Assembly: GCF_020075495.1 (NCBI RefSeq)
Contig: NZ_JABYQT010000015.1
Span: forward strand, 1-61,451
Direction of reading: 5' to 3'
DNA length: 61,451 nucleotides
Source of the DNA: Vreelandella aquamarina
GTDB lineage: Bacteria > Pseudomonadota > Gammaproteobacteria > Pseudomonadales > Halomonadaceae
Part shown: positions 45,410-55,883 of the stretch, piece by piece
Position numbering within the stretch: the first letter of the stretch is position 1
Layout: each line of letters starts with the position of its first letter
Position numbers and translations under genes: made by a program
Notes under the pieces: model-generated
Database searches by the model: none
Told to the model about the DNA's origin: nothing
The model's input: only the letters and a program-made list of their open reading frames with translations

Positions 45410-46624
45410 TCAGGCCTGAAAGCTGTCACCGGGAATGCGCACGACGCCTTCCATCAATACTCGAGCGCTACGGCTCATTACCGCTTTTTCGATATGCCAG
45501 CAGCCCTCGACAAGGCGGGCCTCTGCCCCGACCCGCAAGCTGCCGGACGGATGTCCAAACGTGACGGCATTGCGCTTGCCGCCCCCGGATGTGTCGCGGG
45601 TAGCGGCTAGGTTGACCAGCGTGCCCTCAATGGCAGCAGCGGCTGCAATGGCAACGGCTGCGGTGCCCATCATCGCATGGTGCAGTTTTCCCATCGAGAG
45701 CGCCCGCACCAGCAGATCGATATCCGCGCCTTTTATGCACTTGCCGCTCGAGGCAACGTAATCCGCCGGCGGGGCTACAAACGCGATCTTGGGGGTATGC
45801 TGGCGCTGGGCGGCTTCACTGATATCGGCAATCAACCCCATACGCAGAGCACCCTGGGCGCGAATCGTCTCAAATAGTTCCAGCGCACGCTCATCTCCAT
45901 TGATGGCGGCCTGCCTTTCGGTGCCGTCATAGCCTAGATCTGCCGCATCGACAAAAACCGTAGGGATACCTGCGTTGATCAGCGTTGCCCTGAGCAGCCC
46001 CACACCGGGCACGTCGAGCTCATCGATCAGATTGCCGGTAGGGAAGATTGCCCCTTCACCATCGGCCGGGTCCATGAAGGCTACCGGAATCTCAGCGGCA
46101 GGAAAGGTCACGCCATCGAGCTCGAAATCCCCGGTCTCCTGCACTTGGCCATTGATGACAGGCACCCGAGACACGATGGTTTTCTGGATATTCACCTGCC
46201 AGATGCGCACTTCGACCACACCATCATGCGGAATACGCGCAGCGTCTACCAAGCCGTTGGCCACCGCAAAAGGACCAACCGCAGCGGAAAGGTTGCCGCA
46301 GTTGCCGCTCCAGTCCACGTAGGGCTTGTCGATGGCGACCTGACCAAACAGGTAGTCCACATCGTGCTCGGTGGATTCACTTTTGGACAGAATGACCGTC
46401 TTGCTGGTACTCGACGTGGCGCCGCCCATCCCGTCGATCTGCTTTTCATAGGGGTCGGGACTGCCGATGACACGCAAGAGCAGCTGATCACGGGCGGTGC
46501 CTGGCACCTGCGCGGCAGCAGGCAAGTCGCTTAACTTGAAAAACACGCCCTTGCTGGTGCCCCCCCGCATATAGGTCGCGGGAATACGGATCTGCGGTGG
46601 ATAGTGGCGCGCGGCGTCATTCAT
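45410..46624 (-). CDS. prpF: 2-methylaconitate cis-trans isomerase PrpF
   Basis: 404 residues of the PrpF family (diaminopimelate-epimerase fold). It isomerises the 2-methylaconitate made by AcnD, which lets AcnD replace PrpD. Motifs: PATYMRGGTSKGVFF at the start, GNCGNLSAAVGPFA and ATRDTSGGGKRNAVTFGHPSG at the end. ATG 46624 has GGAG. It is the last gene of the prp operon, 18 bases after acnD. Confidence 0.94.
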   Translation of the reverse strand: MNDAARHYPPQIRIPATYMRGGTSKGVFFKLSDLPAAAQVPGTARDQLLLRVIGSPDPYEKQIDGMGGATSSTSKTVILSKSESTEHDVDYLFGQVAIDKPYVDWSGNCGNLSAAVGPFAVANGLVDAARIPHDGVVEVRIWQVNIQKTIVSRVPVINGQVQETGDFELDGVTFPAAEIPVAFMDPADGEGAIFPTGNLIDELDVPGVGLLRATLINAGIPTVFVDAADLGYDGTERQAAINGDERALELFETIRAQGALRMGLIADISEAAQRQHTPKIAFVAPPADYVASSGKCIKGADIDLLVRALSMGKLHHAMMGTAAVAIAAAAAIEGTLVNLAATRDTSGGGKRNAVTFGHPSGSLRVGAEARLVEGCWHIEKAVMSRSARVLMEGVVRIPGDSFQA

Positions 46625-46642
46625 GAGTTCACTCCGTCAGGT

Positions 46643-49252
46643 TCAGGCAGCCGATGATTCGAGAAAGTCCTGGGCAAAGCGCTGCAGCACGCCGCCGGCG
46701 GTATAAATCGACACTTCCTCGGCGGTGTCCAGGCGACACTTCACCACCACGCGCTCGCTTCCTCCTTCGCGGCGATGAATCACCAGGGTCAGCAGAGCGC
46801 CCGGCGACACGGCCCCTTCCACATCGAAGGTTTCGGTGCCATCAAGAGCAAGCGTCAGGCGCGTGGTGCCGGGCTCGAACTCCAGCGGCATGACGCCCAT
46901 GCCGATCAGGTTGGTGCGGTGAATACGCTCGAAGCCTTCCGCAACAATCGCCTCCACACCGGCCAGCGCCACCCCCTTGGCCGCCCAGTCCCGCGAGGAA
47001 CCCTGGCCGTAGTCGGCACCAGCGATGATGATCAGTGGCTGCTTGCGTGCCATATACGTCTCGATGGCTTCCCACATGCGCATGACCTGCCCTTCTGGTT
47101 CGACCCGTGCCAGCGAGCCCTGTTTCACGACGCCGTCAGCGTCGCGCACCATTTCGTTATACAACTTGGGATTGGCAAAGGTGGCCCGCTGGGCGGTGAG
47201 ATGATCGCCACGGTGGGTGGCGTAAGAGTTGAAGTCCTCCTCGGGCAGCCCCATCTTGGCCAGGTACTCGCCCGCGGCACTGCTCAACTGGATGGCGTTG
47301 GAGGGCGACAGGTGGTCGGTGGTGATATTGTCCGGCAGGATCGCCAGCGGACGCATGCCCTTGAGGGTGCGTTCCCTGGCCATCTTGCCCTCCCAGTACG
47401 GTGGACGGCGAATATAGGTGCTCTGGGGGCGCCAGTCGTACAGCGGGCTTACCTGGGTACGTGCGCTCTTGTCCAGGTCGAACATGGGAATGTAGGTCTG
47501 GCGGAACTGCTCGGGCTTTACCGCCGCTTGCACGATAGCATCGATCTCTTCGTCGGCGGGCCAGATATCCTTCAAGGTAACGGGATTGCCCGCCTGGTCG
47601 ATGCCCAGCACGTCCTTTTCGATATCAAAACGAATCGTTCCCGCAATGGCGTAGGCCACTACCAGCGGCGGCGAGGCCAGAAAGGCCTGCTGGGCGTTGG
47701 GGTGAATCCGCCCATCGAAGTTGCGGTTACCCGACAGCACAGCGGTGGCGTAAAGATCACGCTGGGTAATCTCCTGCTCGATTTTCGGGTCCAGCGCCCC
47801 GGACATGCCGTTGCAAGTGGTACAGGCGTAGGCCACCACGCCAAAGCCAAGCGCCTCAAGCTCGCTCATCAATCCGGCTTCTTCCAGATACATCTTGACG
47901 GTCTTGGAGCCCGGCGCCAGCGACGACTTCACCCAGGGCTTGCGGGCAAGCCCCAGGCGGTTGGCGTTGCGGGCAATCAAGCCAGCGGCCACCATGTTGC
48001 GCGGGTTCGACGTATTGGTGCAGCTGGTAATGGCGGCGATAATCACCGCGCCATCGGGCATTCGGCCAGCACGCTCCTCGTCGCGTGCCGCCTCAAGCCC
48101 TACCGCAATACCGCGAGCAACGAGTTCCGAGGTCGGCAGGTGCGCATGGGGATTGGAAGGCCCGGCCAGGGTGCGGGTCACCGACGAGAGATCAAAGCGC
48201 AGCAGGCGCTCGTACTCGACGCCTTTCAGGCTGTCTGCCCAGAGACCGGTGTGCCTGGCGTAGGTTTCCACCAGCGCTACCTGCTCATCCTCGCGCCCGG
48301 TCAGTTTCAGGTAGTCGATGGTCTGGCCGTCGATGTAGAACATGGCCGCCGTCGCCCCATACTCGGGCGTCATGTTCGAAATGGTCGCGCGGTCACCAAT
48401 GGTCAGTGCATCGGCGCCTTCACCGAAAAATTCAAGATAGGCGCCGACCACCCGTTCCTTGCGCAGAAATTCGGTAATGGCCAGTACCATGTCAGTGCCG
48501 GTAATCCCCGGCTGCAGCTTGCCGGCAAGCTCTACACCGACGATATCCGGCAGGCGCATCATGGACGCCCTGCCCAGCATGACACTTTCGGCCTCGAGCC
48601 CACCCACGCCTACGGAAATCACGCCCAGGGCATCCACCATGGGCGTATGGCTATCCGTACCCACGCAGGTATCCGGGTAGGCAATGCCGTCACGGTTCTG
48701 CACCACCGGCGACATCTTCTCCAGATTGATCTGGTGCATGATGCCGTTGCCGGGCGGGATCACATCGACGTTCTCGAACGCCGTCCTGGTCCAGTTGATA
48801 AAGTGGAAACGATCGTCGTTGCGGCGATCCTCGATGGCACGATTCTTCTCGAACGCGCCCTCTTCAAAGCCTGCATGCTCGACGGCCAAGGAGTGATCGA
48901 CAATCAATTGAGTGGGCACGACGGGGTTGACCTTGGCAGGGTCGCCCCCCTTCTCGGCAATGGCATCACGCAACCCGGCCAGGTCCACCAGCGCGGTCTG
49001 GCCCAGAATGTCGTGACACACCACCCGCGCCGGATACCAGGGGAAATCCAGATCGCGCCGCCGCTCGATCAGCTGGATCAGGGCATCGGACAGCAGTGCC
49101 GGGTCGCAGCGGCGCACCAGCTGCTCGGCGAGCACGCGGGAGGTATAGGGAAGCTTGTCATAGGCGCCGGGCTGAATGTCTTCCACCGCCTCACGAGCGT
49201 CGAAAAACTCGAGTTCGGTACCAGGCAGCGGCTTACGGTAGCGGGTATTCAT
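46643..49252 (-). CDS. acnD: 2-methylcitrate dehydratase AcnD (Fe-S)
   Basis: 869-residue aconitase-fold enzyme, acting with PrpF in the methylcitrate cycle. The [4Fe-4S] cysteines are in SCTNTSNP and CTTCNGMSG; the swivelling domain near the end has GADYGQGSSRDWAA. ATG 49252 gives the family start MNTRYRKPLPG; the in-frame extension to 49276 has no support. It sits between prpC and prpF, the standard place in genomes that use AcnD instead of PrpD. Confidence 0.95.
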   Translation of the reverse strand: MNTRYRKPLPGTELEFFDAREAVEDIQPGAYDKLPYTSRVLAEQLVRRCDPALLSDALIQLIERRRDLDFPWYPARVVCHDILGQTALVDLAGLRDAIAEKGGDPAKVNPVVPTQLIVDHSLAVEHAGFEEGAFEKNRAIEDRRNDDRFHFINWTRTAFENVDVIPPGNGIMHQINLEKMSPVVQNRDGIAYPDTCVGTDSHTPMVDALGVISVGVGGLEAESVMLGRASMMRLPDIVGVELAGKLQPGITGTDMVLAITEFLRKERVVGAYLEFFGEGADALTIGDRATISNMTPEYGATAAMFYIDGQTIDYLKLTGREDEQVALVETYARHTGLWADSLKGVEYERLLRFDLSSVTRTLAGPSNPHAHLPTSELVARGIAVGLEAARDEERAGRMPDGAVIIAAITSCTNTSNPRNMVAAGLIARNANRLGLARKPWVKSSLAPGSKTVKMYLEEAGLMSELEALGFGVVAYACTTCNGMSGALDPKIEQEITQRDLYATAVLSGNRNFDGRIHPNAQQAFLASPPLVVAYAIAGTIRFDIEKDVLGIDQAGNPVTLKDIWPADEEIDAIVQAAVKPEQFRQTYIPMFDLDKSARTQVSPLYDWRPQSTYIRRPPYWEGKMARERTLKGMRPLAILPDNITTDHLSPSNAIQLSSAAGEYLAKMGLPEEDFNSYATHRGDHLTAQRATFANPKLYNEMVRDADGVVKQGSLARVEPEGQVMRMWEAIETYMARKQPLIIIAGADYGQGSSRDWAAKGVALAGVEAIVAEGFERIHRTNLIGMGVMPLEFEPGTTRLTLALDGTETFDVEGAVSPGALLTLVIHRREGGSERVVVKCRLDTAEEVSIYTAGGVLQRFAQDFLESSAA

Positions 49253-49312
49253 GGCAGGACTCACGCAAAGGGGCAAAAATTCAGGCCCGGCAGCTTGGGC
49301 CGGGCCACGCGG

Positions 49313-50440
49313 TCAATCACGCGCTTCTATCGGCACCCAGGCACTCTTCTCGGGGCCGGTGTAATCCGCACTGGGGCGAATGATACGATTGTTGGCACGC
49401 TGCTCGAATACGTGAGCCGCCCAGCCGGTAACGCGCGACATGACAAAGATCGGCGTAAACAGCTTGGTAGGAATATCCATGAAGTGATAGGCGCTTGCGT
49501 GGAAGAAATCCGCGTTACAGAACAGCTTCTTCTCACGCCACATCACCTCTTCCACACGCTCGGACACTGGATAGAGCACGTTATCGCCCACGTCTTCGGA
49601 AAGTTTTCTGGACCACTCCTTGATGATCTCGTTACGCGGGTCGGACTCGCGGTAGATGGCATGGCCAAAGCCCATGATCTTGTCCTTGCGCTCCAGCATG
49701 CCCATGATCTTGCTTTCCGCCTCGTCCGGCGAGGTCCACTGCTCGATCATCGCCATGGCGGCTTCGTTGGCGCCACCGTGCAGCGGGCCACGCAGCGAGC
49801 CAATCGCACCGGTCACGCAGGAGTGCATGTCGGAAAGCGTCGAAGCGCATACCCGGGCAGTAAAGGTCGAGGCGTTGAACTCGTGCTCGGCGTAGAGGAT
49901 CAGCGAAACGTTCATGACGCGCGCGTGCAGCTCGGAGGCAGGCTCACCGCGCAGCATGTTGAGAAAATGCCCGCCCACGGACACATCATCGGTTTGCGTG
50001 TCGATACGCACGCCATCGTGGGAGAAACGGTACCAGTAGCAGATGATCGAGGGCAGTACGGCCAGCAGGCGGTCGGCCACATCCTGCTGCTGGTCGAAAC
50101 TCTCCTCGGTCTCGAGATTGCCCAGCATCGAGGTGCCGGTACGCATCACGTCCATCGGGTGGGCATCTCTGGGAATCTGCTCCAGCACGGTTTTCAGCGC
50201 ATCGGGCAGTCCACGCAGGCGCTTGAGCCGGTCGATATAGTAATCAAGCTCGGCCTGATTGGGCAGCTTGCCTTTCAGCAGCAGGTAGGCCACTTCTTCG
50301 AACCTGGCCTTCTCGGCAAGCTCCTTGATATCAAAGCCGCGGTAGGTCAGGCCCGAGCCTGTCTTGCCTACCGTACACAGCGCGGTGGAACCGGCGCTCT
50401 GGCCGCGTAGTCCTGCACCTGTCACGGGTTTATCAGCCAT
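49313..50440 (-). CDS. prpC: 2-methylcitrate synthase
   Basis: 375 residues. Condenses propionyl-CoA with oxaloacetate. Citrate-synthase fold with active-site regions SLRGPLHGGANEAAM and GFGHAIYRESDPR. The start GAGLRGQSAGSTALCTVGKTGSGLTYRG is typical of PrpC. ATG 50440 has AGGAG; the frame extends upstream only through an 18-base repeat that encodes DQHQL-like residues and is not coding. Sits 60 bases before acnD. Confidence 0.95.
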   Translation of the reverse strand: MADKPVTGAGLRGQSAGSTALCTVGKTGSGLTYRGFDIKELAEKARFEEVAYLLLKGKLPNQAELDYYIDRLKRLRGLPDALKTVLEQIPRDAHPMDVMRTGTSMLGNLETEESFDQQQDVADRLLAVLPSIICYWYRFSHDGVRIDTQTDDVSVGGHFLNMLRGEPASELHARVMNVSLILYAEHEFNASTFTARVCASTLSDMHSCVTGAIGSLRGPLHGGANEAAMAMIEQWTSPDEAESKIMGMLERKDKIMGFGHAIYRESDPRNEIIKEWSRKLSEDVGDNVLYPVSERVEEVMWREKKLFCNADFFHASAYHFMDIPTKLFTPIFVMSRVTGWAAHVFEQRANNRIIRPSADYTGPEKSAWVPIEARD

Positions 50441-50466
50441 GGTGTGTCTCCTGTCCTGCTCTTGTT

Positions 50467-50518
50467 GTTGGTCGTCAAGCTGGTGTTGGTCGTCAAGCTG
50501 GTGTTGATCGCCAATCTG
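50467..50518. repeat. 18-base tandem repeat between prpB and prpC
   Basis: Two identical 18-base units GTTGGTCGTCAAGCTGGT (50467-50484, 50485-50502) are followed by a degenerate partial third (50503-50518). They fill most of the prpB-prpC spacer, just upstream of the prpC ribosome site. Confidence 0.9.
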
Positions 50519-50535
50519 AGGATGGATGGAACGCA

Positions 50536-51429
50536 CTACTGCTGCCCGTCGCCTTTTTCGGCGAACAGCGCGTCCAGCTTCTGCTCGAAATCGTGGTAGT
50601 TGAGAAAGTCGTAAAGCTCATCCCGGGTCTGCATGAGAGGCACCACCTCTTTCTGGTGGCCATTCTCCAGAATGCTTTGGTAGACCTTGAGCGCAGCGGC
50701 GTTCATGGCACGAAACGCAGAAAGCGGATAGAGGACCATGCGACAGCCCACATCGCCAAGCTCTGACTGGGTAAACAGCGGCGTGGCGCCGAACTCGGTA
50801 ATATTGGCCAGAATCGGCGCATTGACGCGCTCGCAGAAGGCCTTGTAGTCATCCAGGGTATGCACCGCTTCGGCGAAGATGGCATCTGCTCCCGCGTCAA
50901 TACAGGCATTGGCCCGCTCGATGGCAGCATCCAGCCCCTCTTTCTGAAACGCATCGGTGCGTGCGATCAGATAGAAGTCCGGATCGACCCGCGCGTCTGC
51001 GGCGGCCTTGATCCGATCGACCATCTCCTGCTGGGAGACGATCGCCTTGTTCGGCCGGTGCCCGCAGCGCTTCTGCGCCACCTGGTCTTCCACATGCACC
51101 GCCGCGACCCCCGCGCGCTGCATTTCCTTTACGGTGCGGGCAATGTTGAACGCACCGCCCCAGCCGGTATCGATATCCACCAGCAGCGGAAGCTCGGTCG
51201 CCCCGCAGATGCGGTGAGCATCCTCCACCACGTCGTTCATGGTCGTTATGCCCAGATCCGGCAGACCGAAGGAGGCGTTGGCCACACCGCCACCGGAAAG
51301 GTAGATCGCCTGATGGCCTACCCGCTCGGCCATCAGGGCGGTATAGGCATTGATGGTGCCAAGAATGGGGAGCGGACGATGGGTTTCAAGTGCGGCCTTG
51401 AAACGGGCGCCGGGGGTAAGCGTCGACAT
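50536..51429 (-). CDS. prpB: 2-methylisocitrate lyase
   Basis: 297 residues, PEP mutase/isocitrate lyase fold. Splits 2-methylisocitrate into pyruvate and succinate. It has the metal motif [25 protein letters not shown] with the catalytic Cys, and ARTDAF. ATG 51429 has AGGAG. It follows the GntR regulator gene by 32 bases in the same transcript. Confidence 0.96.
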   Translation of the reverse strand: MSTLTPGARFKAALETHRPLPILGTINAYTALMAERVGHQAIYLSGGGVANASFGLPDLGITTMNDVVEDAHRICGATELPLLVDIDTGWGGAFNIARTVKEMQRAGVAAVHVEDQVAQKRCGHRPNKAIVSQQEMVDRIKAAADARVDPDFYLIARTDAFQKEGLDAAIERANACIDAGADAIFAEAVHTLDDYKAFCERVNAPILANITEFGATPLFTQSELGDVGCRMVLYPLSAFRAMNAAALKVYQSILENGHQKEVVPLMQTRDELYDFLNYHDFEQKLDALFAEKGDGQQ

Positions 51430-51461
51430 TAGAATGGCTCCTGGCAATTGGGGCGGGCCGC

Positions 51462-52202
51462 TCACTCGGCCTGCGTTACAGAGGATTGTTCGAGCGTGGC
51501 CGCGTAGCGATCAGCCACATTGGCCCGGGATGCGCTGACATGACGGCGCATCAGCAGTTCGGCAAGCTCGGCATCCCCGGCCTCGATGGCATCCACGATA
51601 CGGTGATGTTCGACAAAGGCGCGCTGGGGGCGCGTGCCGCTGGCACTGAACTGGGTGCGGTACAGACGAACCAGGTAGTAAAGATCGTTGCAAAGAAGGC
51701 TCATCAGCATCTTGTTGTGACTGCCTTGCACGATACGGTAGTGAAAGTCGAGATCGCCCTCACGCTGGTAGTAGGCTTCACCCCGCTGCAGATCGGCCTG
51801 ACTTTCATGCAGGGTCAGCACATCGCGCAGGCCCTGGATCTCCTCGGCGGTCATGTGCTCGGCGGCGAGCCTTGCCGCCATGCTCTCCAGGGCCTCACGA
51901 ACGTCAAACAGCTCGATCAGCTCTTTCATCGACAGCTTGACTACCCGGGCGCCCACATGGGGCACGCGCTCGATCAGCCGGTGCGACTCCAGGCGGCGCA
52001 TGGCCTCTCGCAACGGCCCCCGGGAAATGCCGTAGGTCTTGGCGAGTCCTGGCTCGGTAATCTTGCTGCCCGGTGCCAGCACACCGCGTACAATGTCGCT
52101 TTGCAACTGGTGAAATACCCGCTCGGCGAGTGTGCGCACTTCGGGCGTCACCATGTCAGGTGCAAGCTCGGTCGGGTAGGGAGAAGAAACGGGTAAGTGC
52201 AT
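51462..52202 (-). CDS. GntR/FCD family regulator of the methylcitrate operon
   Basis: 246 residues: an N-terminal winged helix (about 25-90, with [23 protein letters not shown] and [19 protein letters not shown]) and a C-terminal FCD ligand domain (about 100-235, with the metal-binding Asp and His residues of that family). First gene of the prp operon, so it probably represses its own operon until an intermediate such as 2-methylcitrate binds. This differs from enterobacteria, where a sigma-54 activator named PrpR does the job. The ATG at 52202 has no clear ribosome site; a 14-base palindrome ends four bases before it. Confidence 0.9.
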   Translation of the reverse strand: MHLPVSSPYPTELAPDMVTPEVRTLAERVFHQLQSDIVRGVLAPGSKITEPGLAKTYGISRGPLREAMRRLESHRLIERVPHVGARVVKLSMKELIELFDVREALESMAARLAAEHMTAEEIQGLRDVLTLHESQADLQRGEAYYQREGDLDFHYRIVQGSHNKMLMSLLCNDLYYLVRLYRTQFSASGTRPQRAFVEHHRIVDAIEAGDAELAELLMRRHVSASRANVADRYAATLEQSSVTQAE

Positions 52203-52206
52203 GGCA

Positions 52207-52220
52207 AATTGTCGACAATT
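52207..52220 (-). promoter_or_regulatory. operator of the prp operon (GntR-type dyad in the leader)
   Basis: AATTGTCGACAATT is a perfect 14-base palindrome containing ATTGTCGACAAT, which I recall as the motif of GntR-family propionate regulators in gammaproteobacteria. It lies between the probable transcription start and the regulator ATG, in the position of the ribosome site. A related imperfect copy (10 of 12) is at 52325-52336. Confidence 0.7.
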
Positions 52221-52234
52221 AAGAAAGTAGTGAA

Positions 52235-52263
52235 ACTTTAGCCCTGTGGCAATAAACCGTCAA
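52235..52263 (-). promoter_or_regulatory. promoter of the prp operon
   Basis: On the minus strand TTGACG (52263-52258), a 17-base spacer and TAAAGT (52240-52235). The start site would be near 52228, so the dyad at 52207-52220 falls at about +8 to +21. Confidence 0.65.
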
Positions 52264-52433
52264 CCTTGTAAATCGGCCCACCAATGCATCTTTCGTTGTA
52301 GTCAAAAAGTCTATCACGCCTGACAGTGTCAACAATCTTTCTGCGAGTGTGAGAAATGCGTCATGCATGGTACTGGCATGGGCGTCATGCGAGCTCTAAT
52401 ATAGGCGCCTTTTACCGGCTAGGCGTTTGCTCC

Positions 52434-53798
52434 ATGACCACGGCGTTGTCGATCTCCACTCTGCCCTACTCTTCTGACCCGCTGAACTTGTTTGACGCGC
52501 TTCGCCAGCGCCCAGGCGCGGTGCTGCTGGATAGCGGCCGTCCCGTGGCCCAGGGGCGCTTCGATATCATCAGTAGCGACCCCGTGGCTACGCTTGAAGT
52601 AAGCGCTGAGGGTGTATCAGCCTTGCTAACGGCAGAGCCCGAGTTCCCCCCCCTGCCTCCCGGCGACAGTTTTGCCCAGCAGCAGTGGCTGCTCGAGCAA
52701 CTGCCCGGCCAGTGCGCTGACGCATCGGCTCTTGCGAGTGAACTGCCCTTCATGGGTGGATTGATCGGCTACTGGGGGTATGATCTGGGCCGGGAGCGCC
52801 TGATCGACGCACAGCAACCTGATGTAACAAGCCTCCCTCAAGCACGCCTTGGCCTGTATGACTGGTGCATCACCCTTGATCACGCAACCCGTGAAGCGTG
52901 GCTGGTTGCCACTGACGAGCGCCGCAAGCAGGTATTGGCCTGGCTCGAGGCGCCGACAGCATCTGCGTCCTTCAGACTCACCGAGCCCTTCAAGAGCGAG
53001 CTAGAGCACCGCGACTACGCCGAACGCTTTGATGCCGTTCAACGCTACATTCGTGCCGGTGACTGCTACCAGATCAACCTTGCCCAGCGCTTTTCAGCCG
53101 CCTATGAAGGCGATGAGTGGCAGGCCTACCTGCGCCTGCGTAACGCCACCCCCACGCCTTTTTCCGGCTTCATGGCCTGGGACAAGCAGGCCGTTCTCTC
53201 GGTATCACCAGAGCGCTTTATTCAAAGCCGCAACGGTCGGGTGGAAACCCGCCCGATCAAGGGCACTCGCCCCCGCGGCGCCACCCCGCAAGAGGATAGC
53301 GCTCTCGCCGAGCAGCTACTGAGCAGCACCAAGGACCGCGCCGAGAACGTGATGATCGTTGATCTTCTGCGTAACGACCTTGGCCGCGTATGCCAGCCAG
53401 GCACCATCAGCGTTCCCCAACTGTGCCAACTTGAGAGCTACCCTAACGTGCACCACCTGGTCAGCGTCGTGCAGGGCGAGCTTGCCCACAGCGCCTCGCC
53501 CATCGCGCTACTGTCGGCGGCATTTCCGGGCGGGTCGATCACCGGTGCTCCCAAGATTCGCGCCATGCAGATCATTGCCGAGCTGGAGCCCTGTCAGCGC
53601 AGCGTCTACTGCGGCAGTCTGGGCTATGTGGATGTTCGTGGCAGCATGGACACCTCGATCACCATTCGTACCTTTGCGGCAAGCGAGGGTCGGCTGCACG
53701 TATGGGGCGGCGGTGGCCTGGTAGCCGACTCGACGCTCGACGAGGAGTACACGGAAACGCTGGACAAGATTCGTCATCTCATCAAGGCGCTGGAATAA
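52434..53798 (+). CDS. pabB: aminodeoxychorismate synthase component I
   Basis: 454 residues. Makes 4-amino-4-deoxychorismate for folate. The chorismate-binding domain carries the PabB-specific PIKGTRPRG, with the covalent-adduct Lys, rather than the PIAGT of TrpE; DLLRNDLGRV and FPGGSITGAPKIRAMQII follow. ATG 52434 gives the family start; a frame extension of 26 residues upstream overlaps the likely promoter (TAATAT near 52398). No pabA or pabC neighbour. Divergent from the prp operon. Confidence 0.92.
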   Translation: MTTALSISTLPYSSDPLNLFDALRQRPGAVLLDSGRPVAQGRFDIISSDPVATLEVSAEGVSALLTAEPEFPPLPPGDSFAQQQWLLEQLPGQCADASALASELPFMGGLIGYWGYDLGRERLIDAQQPDVTSLPQARLGLYDWCITLDHATREAWLVATDERRKQVLAWLEAPTASASFRLTEPFKSELEHRDYAERFDAVQRYIRAGDCYQINLAQRFSAAYEGDEWQAYLRLRNATPTPFSGFMAWDKQAVLSVSPERFIQSRNGRVETRPIKGTRPRGATPQEDSALAEQLLSSTKDRAENVMIVDLLRNDLGRVCQPGTISVPQLCQLESYPNVHHLVSVVQGELAHSASPIALLSAAFPGGSITGAPKIRAMQIIAELEPCQRSVYCGSLGYVDVRGSMDTSITIRTFAASEGRLHVWGGGGLVADSTLDEEYTETLDKIRHLIKALE

Positions 53799-53915
53799 GC
53801 AAGGCGGGATTTCAATCCAAAAGGAATATAAACGCCAAACCAAACGGTATTGGGGGTGTACAGGCGCAGTTTGATAGCCTACCCGCGTGATTTATCAATA
53901 TGACAAGGAGGCAAC

Positions 53916-54536
53916 ATGTCCTCATCGCTTGAAGCGATCAATCGCGACCTGGGCAACAACCCCCAGGCGCTTATCGAGTGGGCGTTGACTCAGGGCGAGC
54001 GTCCTATCTGCACGACCAACTTCCGGCCATTTGAAGCCGTGATCCTGCATATGGTGACCCAGGTGCGTCCGGATATGCCGATCGTGTGGATGGATAGCGG
54101 CTACAACACCGAAGCCACTTACCAGTTCGCCGATACCGTGATCAAGCAGCTCGGCCTTAACATTGTCAGTTTCGTGCCCAGGCGCACGCGGGCACACCGA
54201 GAAGCACTGGAAGGCCCCATGCCCGGCATTGACGACCCGCGCCACGCGGCATTCACGCAAGAGGTCAAGATCGAGCCCTTCGAGCGCGCCTTGAACGAGA
54301 TGCGTCCGGATATCTGGTTCACTGCGCTGCGCGCCGAGGACACTCCGGAGCGTGCCAGGATGCAGCCGGTCAGCCGCAATGGCGACGGTCTGGTGAAAGT
54401 CGCGCCGTTACTGCACTGGAGCGCCAAGGACATGTATCAGTACCTGGAGGCACGTGGCCTGCCGAACAACTTCGACTACTTCGACCCCACCAAGGTGGAA
54501 GAGAAGCGCGAATGCGGCTTGCACCTCCAGCACTGA
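53916..54536 (+). CDS. cysH: phosphoadenosine phosphosulfate reductase family protein (compact CysH)
   Basis: 206 residues. Reduces PAPS to sulfite using thioredoxin. The catalytic Cys200 is in the C-terminal RECGLH motif. It lacks the paired cysteines of the iron-sulfur APS reductases, so it belongs with the PAPS type. It is shorter than E. coli CysH (244): the N-terminus is trimmed and the loop holding GDxHTTRKWEPG is absent, so FDYFDPTKVEEKRECGLH follows at once. AAGGAGG precedes the ATG. cysB and trxA are immediate neighbours. Confidence 0.87.
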   Translation: MSSSLEAINRDLGNNPQALIEWALTQGERPICTTNFRPFEAVILHMVTQVRPDMPIVWMDSGYNTEATYQFADTVIKQLGLNIVSFVPRRTRAHREALEGPMPGIDDPRHAAFTQEVKIEPFERALNEMRPDIWFTALRAEDTPERARMQPVSRNGDGLVKVAPLLHWSAKDMYQYLEARGLPNNFDYFDPTKVEEKRECGLHLQH

Positions 54537-54544
54537 CCTGCCTG

Positions 54545-54576
54545 CTCACCTGGCGACTCCCCATGGGCCAGGTGAG
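54545..54576. terminator. GC-rich stem-loop between cysH and cysB (no U-tract)
   Basis: CTCACCTGGC (54545-54554) and GCCAGGTGAG (54567-54576) form a perfect 10-base stem with a 12-base loop, between the stop codons of the two convergent genes. No T-run on either strand. Confidence 0.55.
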
Positions 54577-54590
54577 ACCCGAGGCCAGAT

Positions 54591-55577
<987 letters not shown>

Positions 55578-55883
55578 TTATCTATACTGACAGCAGTCTG
55601 GCAGGTTACATGCTAGCTGCAGCCATCCTTCGCCTGTCATAAAGCACTATTTAGCATAAAAAATTAACTTATAATTCACTTATATTATAAAAAAAAGTGG
55701 CCATTCGCATCTATAAATTTAATTGCTCGATCAACAAATCCGCCGCGGATATTTGCCAGCCATCGTCGTGGCCGCTAACATCTGCCGACTTGGCGTAATA
55801 AACATGCGCTGGTTTATCGCGTAATGACCGTTGCTCCATCTGAGGCAACGAAACTGCAAGAGCAACGCAAACGGGAGAAGCAA

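Noticed and set aside
46775..50410. A 1211-codon open frame on the plus strand, opposite acnD and prpC.
   Set aside because: It mirrors the codon structure of two well-supported genes on the other strand. High GC and strong codon bias suppress stops in this antisense frame. Its protein has no recognisable domain and no ribosome site.
50467..50518. Short CRISPR-like repeat array.
   Set aside because: The units are directly adjacent with no spacers and only about three copies. The 22-base duplication at 25483 likewise has no spacer.
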